48,977 nucleotides of DNA from an uncultured Duodenibacillus sp. (GTDB lineage: Bacteria; Pseudomonadota; Gammaproteobacteria; Burkholderiales; Burkholderiaceae_F). A model generated the notes under the pieces. It ran no database searches, was not told the origin of the DNA, and was given only the letters and a program-made list of their open reading frames with translations. Of the stretch, positions 1-6,909 are shown in pieces. Each line of letters opens with the position of its first letter. The first letter of the stretch is position 1. The stretch is from positions 1-48,977 of the forward strand of contig CALXOY010000046.1 of the NCBI GenBank assembly GCA_944390145.1, read 5' to 3'. The position numbers and the translations under genes are program-made.

Positions 1-15
1 CCTCCCGAGGGAGGC
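1..15 (-). terminator. Partial intrinsic terminator of the first dinD-like gene
   Basis: A GC-rich palindrome at the window edge is the same hairpin as the one at 1170-1185. There it is followed on the minus strand by a T run; here the T run would lie left of base 1. It follows the end of the minus-strand DinD-like gene. Confidence 0.6.
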
Positions 16-52
16 TTCATGTGTTAAAAACTAACAGGTGAAGAGTTTGCAG

Positions 53-919
53 TTACTGATCGGACTTTTTGTGTTCTATCGCCAGGCGCTTTTTCTCTTC
101 GCGCTCCAACTGTTTGATGCTTTTTTCTGGAGTTGGAAGATCTTCAGGCATTGTTCCGCCCAATTTTTTGATCGTTTGCCGAACAGCGCTTCCCACATCG
201 TAGTGTGTCTTGTTTGCTTGCGGCTTCCCTCGAACGTGATCTCTGCGAAGCTTTGCTTCGGTCTGCGTGGCGCGGAATAAATTGGCGGCCAATTCCTCAT
301 GCCCCATGAAGTCGAGGATGTCGTGGCTCTTCTTTAATTTTTTACGAGCGTGAATTTCTTTTGCTCCTAGCCCTCCATACAGTCCCCGGTATCCGTAATT
401 TTGAAAAATTGCATAGTCTCTGGGCTCTATAACTCCAGCATCGTGCGCTGCGGAACTTAGTCGTTTGTTATGTTCCTTGAGCTCGTGACGCAGATAGATC
501 CTCTTCTCGTCATCAGAGAGTTGTTCGAATTTCTCCTGATCAGAAAGTTCCTGACGCCTAGTTTGGATGGCAAAGTATGTTTGACCTGCTGCAATAACGG
601 GTTTGGACGGGTCACTGTTTTGAACTATGAGGTAGCATGCATAACGTGACAATGCGACGTCTTCGATTTTCCGCTCTGTCCCATACCCCAAAGAAACCAT
701 TTTCGTCAAGTGGTGAAAATGGTTTTTGACAGGATTGTTTGACTTAAGACAAGCCTCCTTGGCTCTGGCCAAAGGTTTTTGAAATCCTTCCCAGCGTGTG
801 TAGCCGAGCAATTGATAGAGTTCTCTGGCAAGCCAGAACTCCGCACCTTGATCGTCAAAATGCTTAATGCTTTCAAAGTCAGGGTTTGCAAGTTGCGTTA
901 GTGTTCGTTTATCATCCAT
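53..919 (-). CDS. dinD: DinD-like DNA-damage-inducible protein
   Basis: A 288-residue protein of the DinD family. The N-terminal part resembles the BRO-N-type fold (LARELYQLLGYTRW near residues 30-43) and the C-terminal half carries the family blocks IFQNYGYRGLYGG, DFMGHEELAANLFRATQT and MPEDLP. In E. coli DinD is SOS-induced and interferes with RecA filaments; that role is family knowledge and is not visible here. I chose the ATG at 919 because GGGGA lies 8 bases upstream of it, while the ATG at 934 has no ribosome site. A second, divergent paralogue lies at 2803-3642. The gene sits at the lysogeny end of the left arm, next to an antirepressor, which suggests a link between DNA damage and induction. 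Confidence 0.85.
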   Translation of the reverse strand: MDDKRTLTQLANPDFESIKHFDDQGAEFWLARELYQLLGYTRWEGFQKPLARAKEACLKSNNPVKNHFHHLTKMVSLGYGTERKIEDVALSRYACYLIVQNSDPSKPVIAAGQTYFAIQTRRQELSDQEKFEQLSDDEKRIYLRHELKEHNKRLSSAAHDAGVIEPRDYAIFQNYGYRGLYGGLGAKEIHARKKLKKSHDILDFMGHEELAANLFRATQTEAKLRRDHVRGKPQANKTHYDVGSAVRQTIKKLGGTMPEDLPTPEKSIKQLEREEKKRLAIEHKKSDQ

Positions 920-946
920 ATGGTATTTCCCCATAGAAATTCTAAG

Positions 947-988
947 AAAGCTCCGAACTGATGGTCAGTGTTTGTTCGGAGCTTTTTT
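947..988 (+). terminator. Terminator-like hairpin in the dinD 5' region
   Basis: AAGCTCCGAAC at 948-958 pairs with GTTCGGAGCTT at 974-984 and is followed by a T run on the plus strand. No plus-strand gene ends nearby. On the minus strand the same hairpin would lie in the dinD leader, about 28 bases before its start codon, so it could act there as a leader structure. Confidence 0.45.
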
Positions 989-1163
989 CATTCTACGGGT
1001 CTTTTCGGTAAAGACAACTTCATGTTGTAGTGTAGTGTATTCTGATAGCGCTACATATTGTGTGTGTCATCAATCTTTTCCAGTGACTACAAGGCGAAAG
1101 AAGTTAAATTTTGGTTTAAATTTCCTGAGTAGACAGAACCGAATCTCATATTTTTTTGGCAAT

Positions 1164-1185
1164 AAAAAAGCCTCCCGAGGGAGGC
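1164..1185 (-). terminator. Intrinsic terminator after the two tiny membrane ORFs
   Basis: On the minus strand the GCCTCC/GGAGGC stem (1170-1185) is followed by T6. It is a second copy of the hairpin at the window's left edge and closes the small operon 1506-1247. Confidence 0.75.
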
Positions 1186-1246
1186 CGTAGATACTGAAAG
1201 AGCCGCGTTTGCGGCTCAGTTTGTGTTCGTTTTGAAGGGGTAAGGT

Positions 1247-1339
1247 TCAGTGCTTTCCATGAGTCTTCATATTTGAAAGCCACACACCTGCGATGAATGC
1301 AACCGCAATAACACATCCAAAAATAATCCATGTCGTCAT
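1247..1339 (-). CDS. 30-residue single-span membrane peptide
   Basis: A very short ORF starting MTTWIIFGCVIAVAFIAGVW, almost entirely one hydrophobic helix with a short basic tail (NMKTHGKH). Its ATG overlaps the stop of the preceding gene (ATGA at 1336-1339), so translational coupling is likely. It is followed by an intrinsic terminator. I recognise no family. The tight coupling to a second membrane ORF recalls paired small phage membrane proteins, but I infer no function. Confidence 0.45.
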   Translation of the reverse strand: MTTWIIFGCVIAVAFIAGVWLSNMKTHGKH

Positions 1340-1506
1340 TTGTTGGCCTCAAAGGTTAGGATCACGGTACAAATGAAAGCAAGAGCACCGATAGCAACTC
1401 CGAGCATATTGCCTTGGAATACGCCAACGGCAAGGCTTGCAATGCTGGCCTTTTCCGTGAAATCGGCAAGGCGCTTAACCAATGCCGCTCGCTGTTGTTC
1501 TGTCAT
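1336..1506 (-). CDS. 56-residue small membrane protein
   Basis: The ORF starts MTEQQRAALVKRLADFTEKA and continues into one hydrophobic segment (about residues 25-50: ASLAVGVFQGNMLGVAIGAL). An alternative ATG lies two codons upstream at 1512. No strong ribosome site is visible. It overlaps the next ORF by four bases. A pair of 15-base direct repeats lies just upstream (1531-1565) and may control it. I recognise no family. Confidence 0.45.
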   Translation of the reverse strand: MTEQQRAALVKRLADFTEKASIASLAVGVFQGNMLGVAIGALAFICTVILTFEANK

Positions 1507-1530
1507 CTTCATTATATGGGTTGTTTGTCA

Positions 1531-1565
1531 TATCACGTCGTGTCATGACGTATCAGGTCGTGTCA
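1531..1565. repeat. Two 15-base direct repeats, 20-base spacing
   Basis: TATCACGTCGTGTCA at 1531-1545 and TATCAGGTCGTGTCA at 1551-1565 differ at one base and are exactly two helical turns apart. They lie between the antirepressor terminator and the start of the small membrane operon, where an operator would be expected. Confidence 0.45.
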
Positions 1566-1586
1566 ACTGCTCATTGTACTGATGAC

Positions 1587-1608
1587 AAAAAAGCCGCCCG
1601 GAGGCGGC
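1587..1608 (-). terminator. Intrinsic terminator of the antirepressor gene
   Basis: On the minus strand GCCGCC-TCCG-GGCGGC is followed by T6. It lies just past the stop codon of the BRO/ORF6C gene. Confidence 0.75.
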
Positions 1609-1626
1609 CTTTGGTGATGGTGGTGG

Positions 1627-2460
1627 TTATCTGGCATCAGCTTCGTGTGTCAGCGCCCAGTGCTGGTAGCACTTGAGCTCTTTAACGGGGTAGCCGACAT
1701 TGGCAAGATCGAACTCGATGGAGGTGAGGTTCATATCGTGGACGAGGTCATAGATGCCGGCGGCGTGCGGGGAATTCATGGCTCTCAAGACCTCAATGAG
1801 CTTGTCTAGGTCGGCTCGGTAGTAGTACTTCCACAAGTAGACGAACGTGCGGATGTGCTCGCAGAATTCCTTCGAGGCGATGACCTGCGGCTTTTGTTCC
1901 GCCTCCTGGGCTTTCTCCGCAACCTTTTCGGGCACCCGGAGGTCAACCGTTTGGATGAAGCTGATCGCCATGTCGAAGTCCTTTGCGAGGATTTCGGTGT
2001 AGCGCGGCACTTGGAAACGCTGGTACAGCGCGCGGTAGATCGTCTGATAGTGAGCGCTGACGGCCTTGGCGCGCTTTGCCACGGCCTCGCGCAGCTGTAG
2101 CTGCTGGGCGGACGTGAGCGTTGCAATTGGACATTCGTAGCGGCCCTGCTTGCGAATGGCGGGAAGGACTTCGGACGTTACCCAGCGCTTGAAGCGCTTG
2201 GCGGATTCGAGCTTGGAGCCGAAGATCAAGGCGTAGAGCCCCGACTCGTTGACGCAGTTGACGATCTGCTTGCGCCCCATGCTGTCAGTGATTTCCCGTT
2301 TTGTGAGGTCTTCGAGATCGACGTGTTGCTTGATTGCGTTGGTTTTGTCTTTGAAGCCAAGAGCAGAGGCGACGTCAACAGCGATGAAGAGGGGGGCTTC
2401 GGCAGTTCCGAGCGTGCGGACTTGAGTGTTCTCGAACGAGAAAATAGCGATTGCAGACAT
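1627..2460 (-). CDS. Phage antirepressor, BRO-N plus ORF6C-like domains
   Basis: A 277-residue protein with an N-terminal BRO-N domain (residues 1-100: FSFENTQVRTLG, VDVASALGFKDKTNAIKQHV, SGLYALIFGSKLESAKRFKRW, VLPAIRKQGRY). A long helical C-terminal part follows, rich in the ORF6C type of sequence. Antirepressors of this kind inactivate the prophage repressor and trigger induction. The start ATG is preceded by TGGAGA. That ribosome site overlaps the 3' arm of a three-way junction in the leader, and a C4-like antisense RNA is encoded upstream. Expression is therefore probably held off by RNA, as in P1/P7 ant. Confidence 0.85.
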   Translation of the reverse strand: MSAIAIFSFENTQVRTLGTAEAPLFIAVDVASALGFKDKTNAIKQHVDLEDLTKREITDSMGRKQIVNCVNESGLYALIFGSKLESAKRFKRWVTSEVLPAIRKQGRYECPIATLTSAQQLQLREAVAKRAKAVSAHYQTIYRALYQRFQVPRYTEILAKDFDMAISFIQTVDLRVPEKVAEKAQEAEQKPQVIASKEFCEHIRTFVYLWKYYYRADLDKLIEVLRAMNSPHAAGIYDLVHDMNLTSIEFDLANVGYPVKELKCYQHWALTHEADAR

Positions 2461-2600
2461 TGCAAATCTCCAGTAGCAGGTTTTTGATCCTGCTCCACGC
2501 CGCCAAACATGGAGGGCAGGTCTTGCGGGTTGGCGGACCGTCTACTGGATACGGCGCATCTTTCGATGCCCCACAAAACCATGCCCATAAGGGAGATTCT
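2461..2600 (-). promoter_or_regulatory. Structured antirepressor leader with C4-RNA target blocks
   Basis: Read on the minus strand, the leader can fold as a GAAA-tetraloop hairpin (2554-2569) followed by a three-way junction. The outer stem is TCCAGTAG/CTACTGGA (2542-2549 with 2469-2476) and the inner stems are CCGCCAA/TTGGCGG (2530-2536 with 2500-2506) and GCAGG/CCTGC (2489-2493 with 2476-2480). The outer 3' arm covers part of the antirepressor ribosome site. The blocks CCAGTAG and CCGCCAA are also complementary, in antiparallel order, to two blocks of the upstream C4-like RNA. An out-of-phase frame (2226-2588) runs through here into the antirepressor, as icd does in P1, but it has no clear ribosome site. 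Confidence 0.6.
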
Positions 2601-2640
2601 TTATGAGGTGGTGAAACGCCACCCCATGCGCGCAGTCAAC

Positions 2641-2723
2641 AAAAAAGCCGCAAACGACAATTTGGCGGCTGCGCGCCAGTAGATCGGGCCGCCAAGCCCG
2701 ATCACGCTTTTTACTTGCGTGAC
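2641..2723 (-). ncRNA. C4-like antisense RNA
   Basis: About 83 nt, bounded by a promoter (TTGACA-18-CATAAT, 2759-2730) and an intrinsic terminator (stem AGCCGC/GCGGCT, 2646-2670, then T6). It contains two hairpins. CACGC/GCGTG is at 2703-2721, and GATCGGGC/GCCCGATC at 2682-2703 exposes TTGGCG in its loop. These are followed by an unpaired CTACTGG. Blocks TTGGCGG and TCTACTGG are complementary to CCGCCAA and CCAGTAGA in the antirepressor leader. This is the layout of the C4 RNA of phages P1 and P7. The family name is from memory, without a covariance-model search. Confidence 0.65.
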
Positions 2724-2729
2724 CAGAGG

Positions 2730-2759
2730 ATTATGCGTCATGGCGTTTCCTCCTGTCAA
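2730..2759 (-). promoter_or_regulatory. Promoter of the C4-like RNA/antirepressor unit
   Basis: The minus strand reads TTGACA (2759-2754), an 18-base spacer and CATAAT (2735-2730). The predicted start near 2723 falls just before the first C4-like hairpin. Confidence 0.6.
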
Positions 2760-2802
2760 TATGAGGTCGTTTAAAATTGGAAGATGTGTCTGAGGAGCAG
2801 TT

Positions 2803-3642
2803 ATGAATACTTTGCCGTCGAATCCTGATATTGATCTCCTTGAGCAGTGGAGTCACCAAAATGGCTCACGGTACTGGCTAGCTCATGAGTTTCTTGAGCA
2901 TCTTGGCTACACATCTTGGGACAAGGCAAAAGGTGTCATCAATCGCGCAATTGCTTCATGCTCTCGTCTTGATATTGATGTCGCCGAGTCATTTACCCAA
3001 GTTCCTGTAGTAATTGATGGCCGTGAGCAGGTAGGGTATAAACTCAATCGCTTTGCGTGTTTCCTTGTTGTCATGCATGCTGACGACAAGAAGCCTCAGG
3101 TTCAAAGAGCAAAGGTTGCTCTATCTGCTTTGGCTGAAGGGTTACTGCAAGCAGCTCTTGAAGAGAGCAGTGTGCCCCGAATCGATACTCGGGCAGAGCT
3201 TTCCAATGCTGAAAAGATCATGGCTGCTGCCGCCAAACAGGCTGGAGTTGAGAGCAGTCAATTCGGCATCTTTAAAGATGCGGGTTTCCGTGGCATGTAC
3301 AACATGTCTCTGGCAGATCTTCGCAATTACAAGGGGTTGAAAACGACCCGCAAAACCCCGCCTGTCCTCTACGACTACATGGGGCTAACAGAACTAGCCG
3401 GTAATCTTTTCCGTGTGACACAAACTTCTGAAAGAATGAAAGCCCGTCATGTTCAAGGCCTGTCTCAATCAGCTAAAGCAGCGGAAGAAGTGGGGCGGGA
3501 GGTCCGCAACATGATGATCAAAAACAGCGGTGAGAAGCCTGAGAATTTACCGCTTGAGGAAGACATTAAGTCTGTAAAAAATCAACTTCGCCGAGTTAGT
3601 CGGGGAATGATCAAACACGATAAATCTACCAAAAAGTCATAG
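2803..3642 (+). CDS. dinD: Second DinD-like protein
   Basis: A 279-residue paralogue of the gene at 53-919. It has the same BRO-N-like start (YWLAHEFLEHLGYTSWDKA) and the same C-terminal blocks (FGIFKDAGFRGMYNMSL, DYMGLTELAGNLFRVTQT, ENLPLEED). The ATG is preceded by GAGGAG at a normal distance. It is divergent from the C4-like RNA unit with only about 45 bases between promoter and start, so both may share control. The two DinD copies differ clearly in sequence, which suggests separate origins or old duplication. The possible RecA link is family knowledge. Confidence 0.85.
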   Translation: MNTLPSNPDIDLLEQWSHQNGSRYWLAHEFLEHLGYTSWDKAKGVINRAIASCSRLDIDVAESFTQVPVVIDGREQVGYKLNRFACFLVVMHADDKKPQVQRAKVALSALAEGLLQAALEESSVPRIDTRAELSNAEKIMAAAAKQAGVESSQFGIFKDAGFRGMYNMSLADLRNYKGLKTTRKTPPVLYDYMGLTELAGNLFRVTQTSERMKARHVQGLSQSAKAAEEVGREVRNMMIKNSGEKPENLPLEEDIKSVKNQLRRVSRGMIKHDKSTKKS

Positions 3643-3706
3643 TGAGGGCGACCTCACGCACGGCATACATGCGCTTGCACACATCGCGGACGGCGGCCGA
3701 AGAGAG

Positions 3707-3820
3707 TTAAAAGAAAAGCTCGACCCAGAACTGGACGCCTGACGCGGCAATCCCGAGGGTGAGCATGATCAGAAAGGCTGCGAATCCGAGCGAGCCGAGG
3801 ATTAAAAGTAGATCTTTCAT
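3707..3820 (-). CDS. 37-residue membrane peptide
   Basis: The ORF begins MKDLLLILGSLGFAAFLIML and is almost all hydrophobic, ending QFWVELFF. It lies downstream of the recombination genes, after their terminator at 3826-3848, and converges on the second DinD gene. I recognise no family. The open frame and hydrophobic profile are the only support. Confidence 0.35.
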   Translation of the reverse strand: MKDLLLILGSLGFAAFLIMLTLGIAASGVQFWVELFF

Positions 3821-3825
3821 GTATG

Positions 3826-3848
3826 AAAAAGGCCGCATTGCTGCGGCC
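3826..3848 (-). terminator. Intrinsic terminator after the recombination genes
   Basis: On the minus strand GGCCGC-AGCAAT-GCGGCC is followed by T5. It lies just past the stop of the annealing-protein candidate. Confidence 0.75.
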
Positions 3849-3853
3849 GCTCC

Positions 3854-4837
3854 TTAGTCAGTTCCTTGTGCGTAAGCTTTGACCCAAGCCTCATCTACTG
3901 GCGGATGGGTATCAACTGGTTGCTCTGGAATGGAAGGTTCCGAATCAGCAACCGGTACTTCCTCTGCGGTAGCCGCAGGCGCCTCTTCAGATTTGGCCTT
4001 GCGTTCCTTGAGTTTGTCCTTGAGGCTCTTCTTGCCTGAGGTATCGGTTTCGAGTGCAGGCTTTTCTTCCGGCTCAAACCAATCGTCGGCCGAACTCATG
4101 CCGTCCTTTATCGACGCGTACACGTTGCGCAGACGGATGATCTGTGCCGGCTTGATCGCTTCGGCGCGGCACTGGCAGAACTTCTCGATGCGAGCCTTGG
4201 AAACACCGATCGCCTCGAAGGCGGACACGAGCTTTTGGATGCCTTCCGGAGTGACGTCGCAGTGAGCCTTGAGCGTCAGCATGCACTGGCTGACAGCTGC
4301 TTCGATCACGTCTCCGGGGATGACCGAGAGGATGCAGGCGCGCAGTCTTCTGGCTCCCTGGTTAGCGACGAGTTCGTAGATGTCTCGTGCCTCCTCAAGC
4401 TTGTAGCTTCCCCTTTTTGTGTACCGGATGTGCGGGACGGTGAACGTCACTTCGCGGCGCGTGTTGGTCTCAACGTCCCAGGCGAACGCCTGGACTTCCG
4501 ATTTTCCGTTTGCCTGGCTGAGCTCGCGAATGCCGAACTGAATGTTTCCCCACTGCTGGGCGATGGCCTCGGCAAGGCGAATGCTCGGGCCGCTGATGTC
4601 GCTGCCGCCGCGGGCGTAGGAGTACAGGGCGCTCTCCGCCAGTTGAGGGCGGCAGCAGGCGTTGAGGATGCGGTCCATCGCCTGCCGCTGATCGCGCGGG
4701 TTCATGCGGGCGATCACAAGAGCGGCCTGCACTTCTGCGACGGCGCGGGCGCTGTCAGTTGTCTGGGTGGCGGGGGTCGCTGCAGCGGCGTTGTCGATGG
4801 CGCCAAAAGGATTGAGGGTTGCGACGGCGTTTGTCAT
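3854..4837 (-). CDS. Probable phage recombination (annealing) protein next to exonuclease
   Basis: A 327-residue protein. The conserved middle (about residues 60-200) contains ALYSYARGGSDISGPSIRLA, IRELSQANG, HIRYTKRGSYKL, RDIYELVANQGARRLRACIL and VIPGDVIEAAV. The C-terminal 90 residues are low-complexity and acidic, which is common in annealing proteins that bind SSB or DNA. It starts three bases after the YqaJ-type exonuclease, the usual place for the RecT/Beta/Erf-type partner. I recall similar uncharacterised proteins in Burkholderia and Pseudomonas prophages but cannot assign it to RecT, Erf or Rad52 families. The role is inferred from context. Confidence 0.6.
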   Translation of the reverse strand: MTNAVATLNPFGAIDNAAAATPATQTTDSARAVAEVQAALVIARMNPRDQRQAMDRILNACCRPQLAESALYSYARGGSDISGPSIRLAEAIAQQWGNIQFGIRELSQANGKSEVQAFAWDVETNTRREVTFTVPHIRYTKRGSYKLEEARDIYELVANQGARRLRACILSVIPGDVIEAAVSQCMLTLKAHCDVTPEGIQKLVSAFEAIGVSKARIEKFCQCRAEAIKPAQIIRLRNVYASIKDGMSSADDWFEPEEKPALETDTSGKKSLKDKLKERKAKSEEAPAATAEEVPVADSEPSIPEQPVDTHPPVDEAWVKAYAQGTD

Positions 4838-4840
4838 TGG

Positions 4841-5755
4841 TTACTCCGATTTGATCTTGAGAATGAAGCGGCGGGAGGGTTTGCCTTCCTTGCAATACTG
4901 CGTGTAAAGGTCCGGATGCTTGGCTTTGAAAGTGGCGCTGTCGAAGGTGATGCGCGGCTTGCTTGTCCGCCAAGTGGCGATGGTTCTGCCTGCAACGGCC
5001 AGGGTGTCAGACTCTCCCATAAAGGAGGTGATATGCCCCTGCAGCTCTTCCTTGCGCTCCTTGAGCTCTTCGATCTGTCGATTGACGGCTTCAAGCTCTG
5101 CGGCGTCGTGAAGGATTTCGTCGGATGCTTCAACCGTGTGCATCTTGGAGCGCGGAAATGCAGCGCTTGCTTCGGCATAGGTGCGCGGCGCCGGGGGATT
5201 GCGGTCGATGACACGCTGCCAAAAGGCTTTTTCCTCCTCGATCAGCATGGCCGCAATTTCCGGATCAAAGCCGACGTGGTAGATGCGAAAGTCGCTGGCC
5301 CCGGTCAGCACGGCCACATCGCACTTTTTGGCGCCGAGCACCGTCATGTAGTGCTGGACCTGAGTCATGTAGTACTCGGGGATTTCGTCGGTTCCTTCTT
5401 CTCCCCAGTCGGCGCCGGAACGTGCGGTTTTTATCTCGAGCACACTGCCGTCCGGAAGCAAACCGTCCACATTGGCAATCATGAACGGATGCTCGTGGTG
5501 GCGGAATGTTTCGGTCGGGACGGTGACGGGAACACCGGTCACGTCTGCGTACTTCTGGCGGATGACGGGCTCGAGCCGGTTGCCCCATTCGATGGAGGGA
5601 TTTGAGTCCTCGTTGTAGGAAACTTCCCCGACTTTGTCGTTGTAGACATCAAGCGGCGTTTTCCATTTTGAAAGCCCGAGGATCGCGGCGACATCGCTGC
5701 CGCCGATTCCGGTCTGGCGAGTCTTGAGCCAGGCACAACGTTCAAGTTGATCCAT
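4841..5755 (-). CDS. YqaJ/lambda-type 5'-3' exonuclease
   Basis: A 304-residue nuclease of the PD-(D/E)XK fold. The N-terminus shows the hallmark GIGGSDVAAILGLSKWKTP. The active site is seen as NVDGLLPDGSVLEIKTA (D then E-x-K near residue 105-115), followed by QVQHYMTVLGAKKCDVAVL. The enzyme would resect double-strand ends to feed the adjacent annealing protein in phage recombination and concatemer formation. The ATG at 5755 has GGAGG five bases upstream; the one at 5767 has none. A helical C-terminal region (residues 200-245) precedes the end. Confidence 0.9.
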   Translation of the reverse strand: MDQLERCAWLKTRQTGIGGSDVAAILGLSKWKTPLDVYNDKVGEVSYNEDSNPSIEWGNRLEPVIRQKYADVTGVPVTVPTETFRHHEHPFMIANVDGLLPDGSVLEIKTARSGADWGEEGTDEIPEYYMTQVQHYMTVLGAKKCDVAVLTGASDFRIYHVGFDPEIAAMLIEEEKAFWQRVIDRNPPAPRTYAEASAAFPRSKMHTVEASDEILHDAAELEAVNRQIEELKERKEELQGHITSFMGESDTLAVAGRTIATWRTSKPRITFDSATFKAKHPDLYTQYCKEGKPSRRFILKIKSE

Positions 5756-5848
5756 TTGTTCCTCCATGTGGGGATTTGCCTTCCGCCAGTTGCTTCAGCA
5801 AAGAAGCGGCATTGAATCGTCGTGAAAAGGAATGGCGGAAGGCAAAGA

Positions 5849-6025
5849 TCAGAAAACCGTGCAAAGCATCCGGACGCCTGCAGTCACCAGTGCGGCTGAT
5901 ACGGCGATGCCGAGGAAAATCGGCCAGTTCTTGGCGAAGTGCTCGCGGCGCTCGCGCATACGCTTTGCCCGCGCGATGTTCTTTTTCCAGTTCTGCATGG
6001 CCGGATCGAAGAATATGTCTTCCAT
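5849..6025 (-). CDS. 58-residue basic protein with C-terminal membrane span
   Basis: It starts MEDIFFDPAMQNWKKNIARA, continues through a very basic stretch (KRMRERREHF), and ends in a hydrophobic helix (WPIFLGIAVSAALVTAGV). A good ribosome site (AAAGGAGCACACC) precedes the ATG and is nearly the same as those of the genes at 6597 and 6909, so this is a translated operon member. It lies within the leftward early operon, just before the exonuclease. I recognise no family. Confidence 0.6.
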   Translation of the reverse strand: MEDIFFDPAMQNWKKNIARAKRMRERREHFAKNWPIFLGIAVSAALVTAGVRMLCTVF

Positions 6026-6148
6026 GGTGTGCTCCTTTCAAGGAAGTGTCCTTTTGCCTGCAGGCTCTTGCGCTCCACGTAAGGAGCACCGCGGAGAGGT
6101 GAACCTGCAGGCAGAAGGACGCGCCTTCTGGGGGAAAGTGGTGGGTGG

Positions 6149-6265
6149 TCAGTAAGTGGGGAGAGAGCCGATTGCCACCACGAAGGCGACAATCGCGAGG
6201 GTAGCGACTGCGAGTCCAGCGGGCGTGTCGCCGAACTCGTCGCGGGTGAAAAGTTTCTTCAGCAT
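6149..6265 (-). CDS. 38-residue membrane peptide
   Basis: It starts MLKKLFTRDEFGDTPAGLAV and then forms one hydrophobic helix. Its start overlaps the end of the 112-residue gene upstream, with AGGTG as ribosome site, which suggests coupled translation. I recognise no family. It is one of several tiny membrane ORFs in the leftward operon. Confidence 0.5.
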   Translation of the reverse strand: MLKKLFTRDEFGDTPAGLAVATLAIVAFVVAIGSLPTY

Positions 6266-6597
6266 GACCGCACCTGATGACAGAAGTCGAGGGCGGTTTT
6301 GCAGAATTTGTTGAAAGCCATTCTGGTGCAAGGCACTTCGATGGTGCTGCTTGCCGCCCCGAAGCTGAAGATGTCTTCGCAGTGGGAAATCTCGATCGCG
6401 CATTTCCAGTTGGCATGCCCGTTCTGCTGATTGAGGATCGAGTCCTCGAGCTCGCTGAGAGGGGCCAGGCACAAAGAGACGCAGACCCCTGCCATCTCGA
6501 AGATGACGGAGGTGCGCACCCCTTGCTCTGTTGCGTAGCATTGGATGTAGCAGCTGACTCCGCGGGAAAGCTTGATTTTTTCGCTGTTTTTCACCAT
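6259..6597 (-). CDS. Hypothetical early protein, 112 residues
   Basis: A cysteine-rich globular protein (MVKNSEKIKLSRGVSCYIQC, FEMAGVCVSLCLAPLSELED, WKCAIEISHCED). The spacing is not an evident zinc finger. The ribosome site AAGGAGCACACGAA is strong. It is the second gene of the leftward operon. I recognise no family; early lambda-type operons carry many such host-takeover or recombination accessory proteins. Confidence 0.7.
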   Translation of the reverse strand: MVKNSEKIKLSRGVSCYIQCYATEQGVRTSVIFEMAGVCVSLCLAPLSELEDSILNQQNGHANWKCAIEISHCEDIFSFGAASSTIEVPCTRMAFNKFCKTALDFCHQVRSC

Positions 6598-6609
6598 TTC
6601 GTGTGCTCC

Positions 6610-6909
6610 TTACCAATGCAGTCTTTTCCATCTGGGGCCGTGGACAAGGTCGTTTTCGTCGCGAATTTCCCTCTCGCACTCGGCGAGCAGTTCGTCAGCG
6701 GCGTTGCTGTCATCGAAGCTGTGCTCCAGCAGGTCGGCGAACCAGTTTGCGAGCAGGGCGCAAGTTGTGTGGTCTCCCTCCTTGCGCAACCGCTCTAGGA
6801 ACTTGTCGATCAAGTCTTCCTTTATCTCGTCCCATACCATGCCGGCCTTTTCGCGGTCTTTAGTGGAAGCCGTCTCGGCGAGGCGGTCGATCTCGGTGGT
6901 CAACGCCAT
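6610..6909 (-). CDS. Hypothetical early protein, 99 residues
   Basis: A charged, mainly helical protein (DREKAGMVWDEIKEDLIDKF, LLEHSFDDSNAADELLAECE). The ribosome site AAAGGAGCACACAA is ideal. It is the first gene of the leftward early operon, about 320 bases downstream of the left operator sites. I recognise no family. Confidence 0.7.
   Translation of the reverse strand: MALTTEIDRLAETASTKDREKAGMVWDEIKEDLIDKFLERLRKEGDHTTCALLANWFADLLEHSFDDSNAADELLAECEREIRDENDLVHGPRWKRLHW

Larger units (their letters stand above)
920..1246. other. Non-coding gap upstream of dinD with a strong hairpin
   Basis: I see no supported gene here. The stretch must hold the promoter of the minus-strand dinD gene. It contains a perfect 11-base stem (948-958 with 974-984) followed by T6 on the plus strand, a shorter AGCCGC/GCGGCT hairpin at 1201-1216, and the terminator at 1164-1185 of the small genes to the right. 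Confidence 0.6.

Noticed and set aside
2226-2588. 120-codon minus-strand frame overlapping the antirepressor out of phase, in the place of P1 icd
   Set aside because: There is no clear ribosome site and the composition over the antirepressor is Ser/Pro/Thr-rich like a shadow frame. Kept only as a remark in the leader entry.
2601-2741. 46-codon minus-strand frame (MTHNPLVTQVKSVIGLGGPI) with a perfect AGGAGG in front
   Set aside because: The promoter boxes (2759-2754 and 2735-2730) place the transcript start near 2723, after its ATG, and the frame coincides with the hairpins of the C4-like RNA. I take it as a by-product of the RNA sequence.
4235-5605. 456-codon plus-strand frame
   Set aside because: It lies entirely antisense to the well-supported exonuclease and annealing-protein genes and has no recognisable domain; a product of GC-rich codon bias.
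5742-6416. 224-codon minus-strand frame
   Set aside because: It crosses three small genes with good ribosome sites in another frame and is Arg/His/Pro-rich, typical of a shadow.
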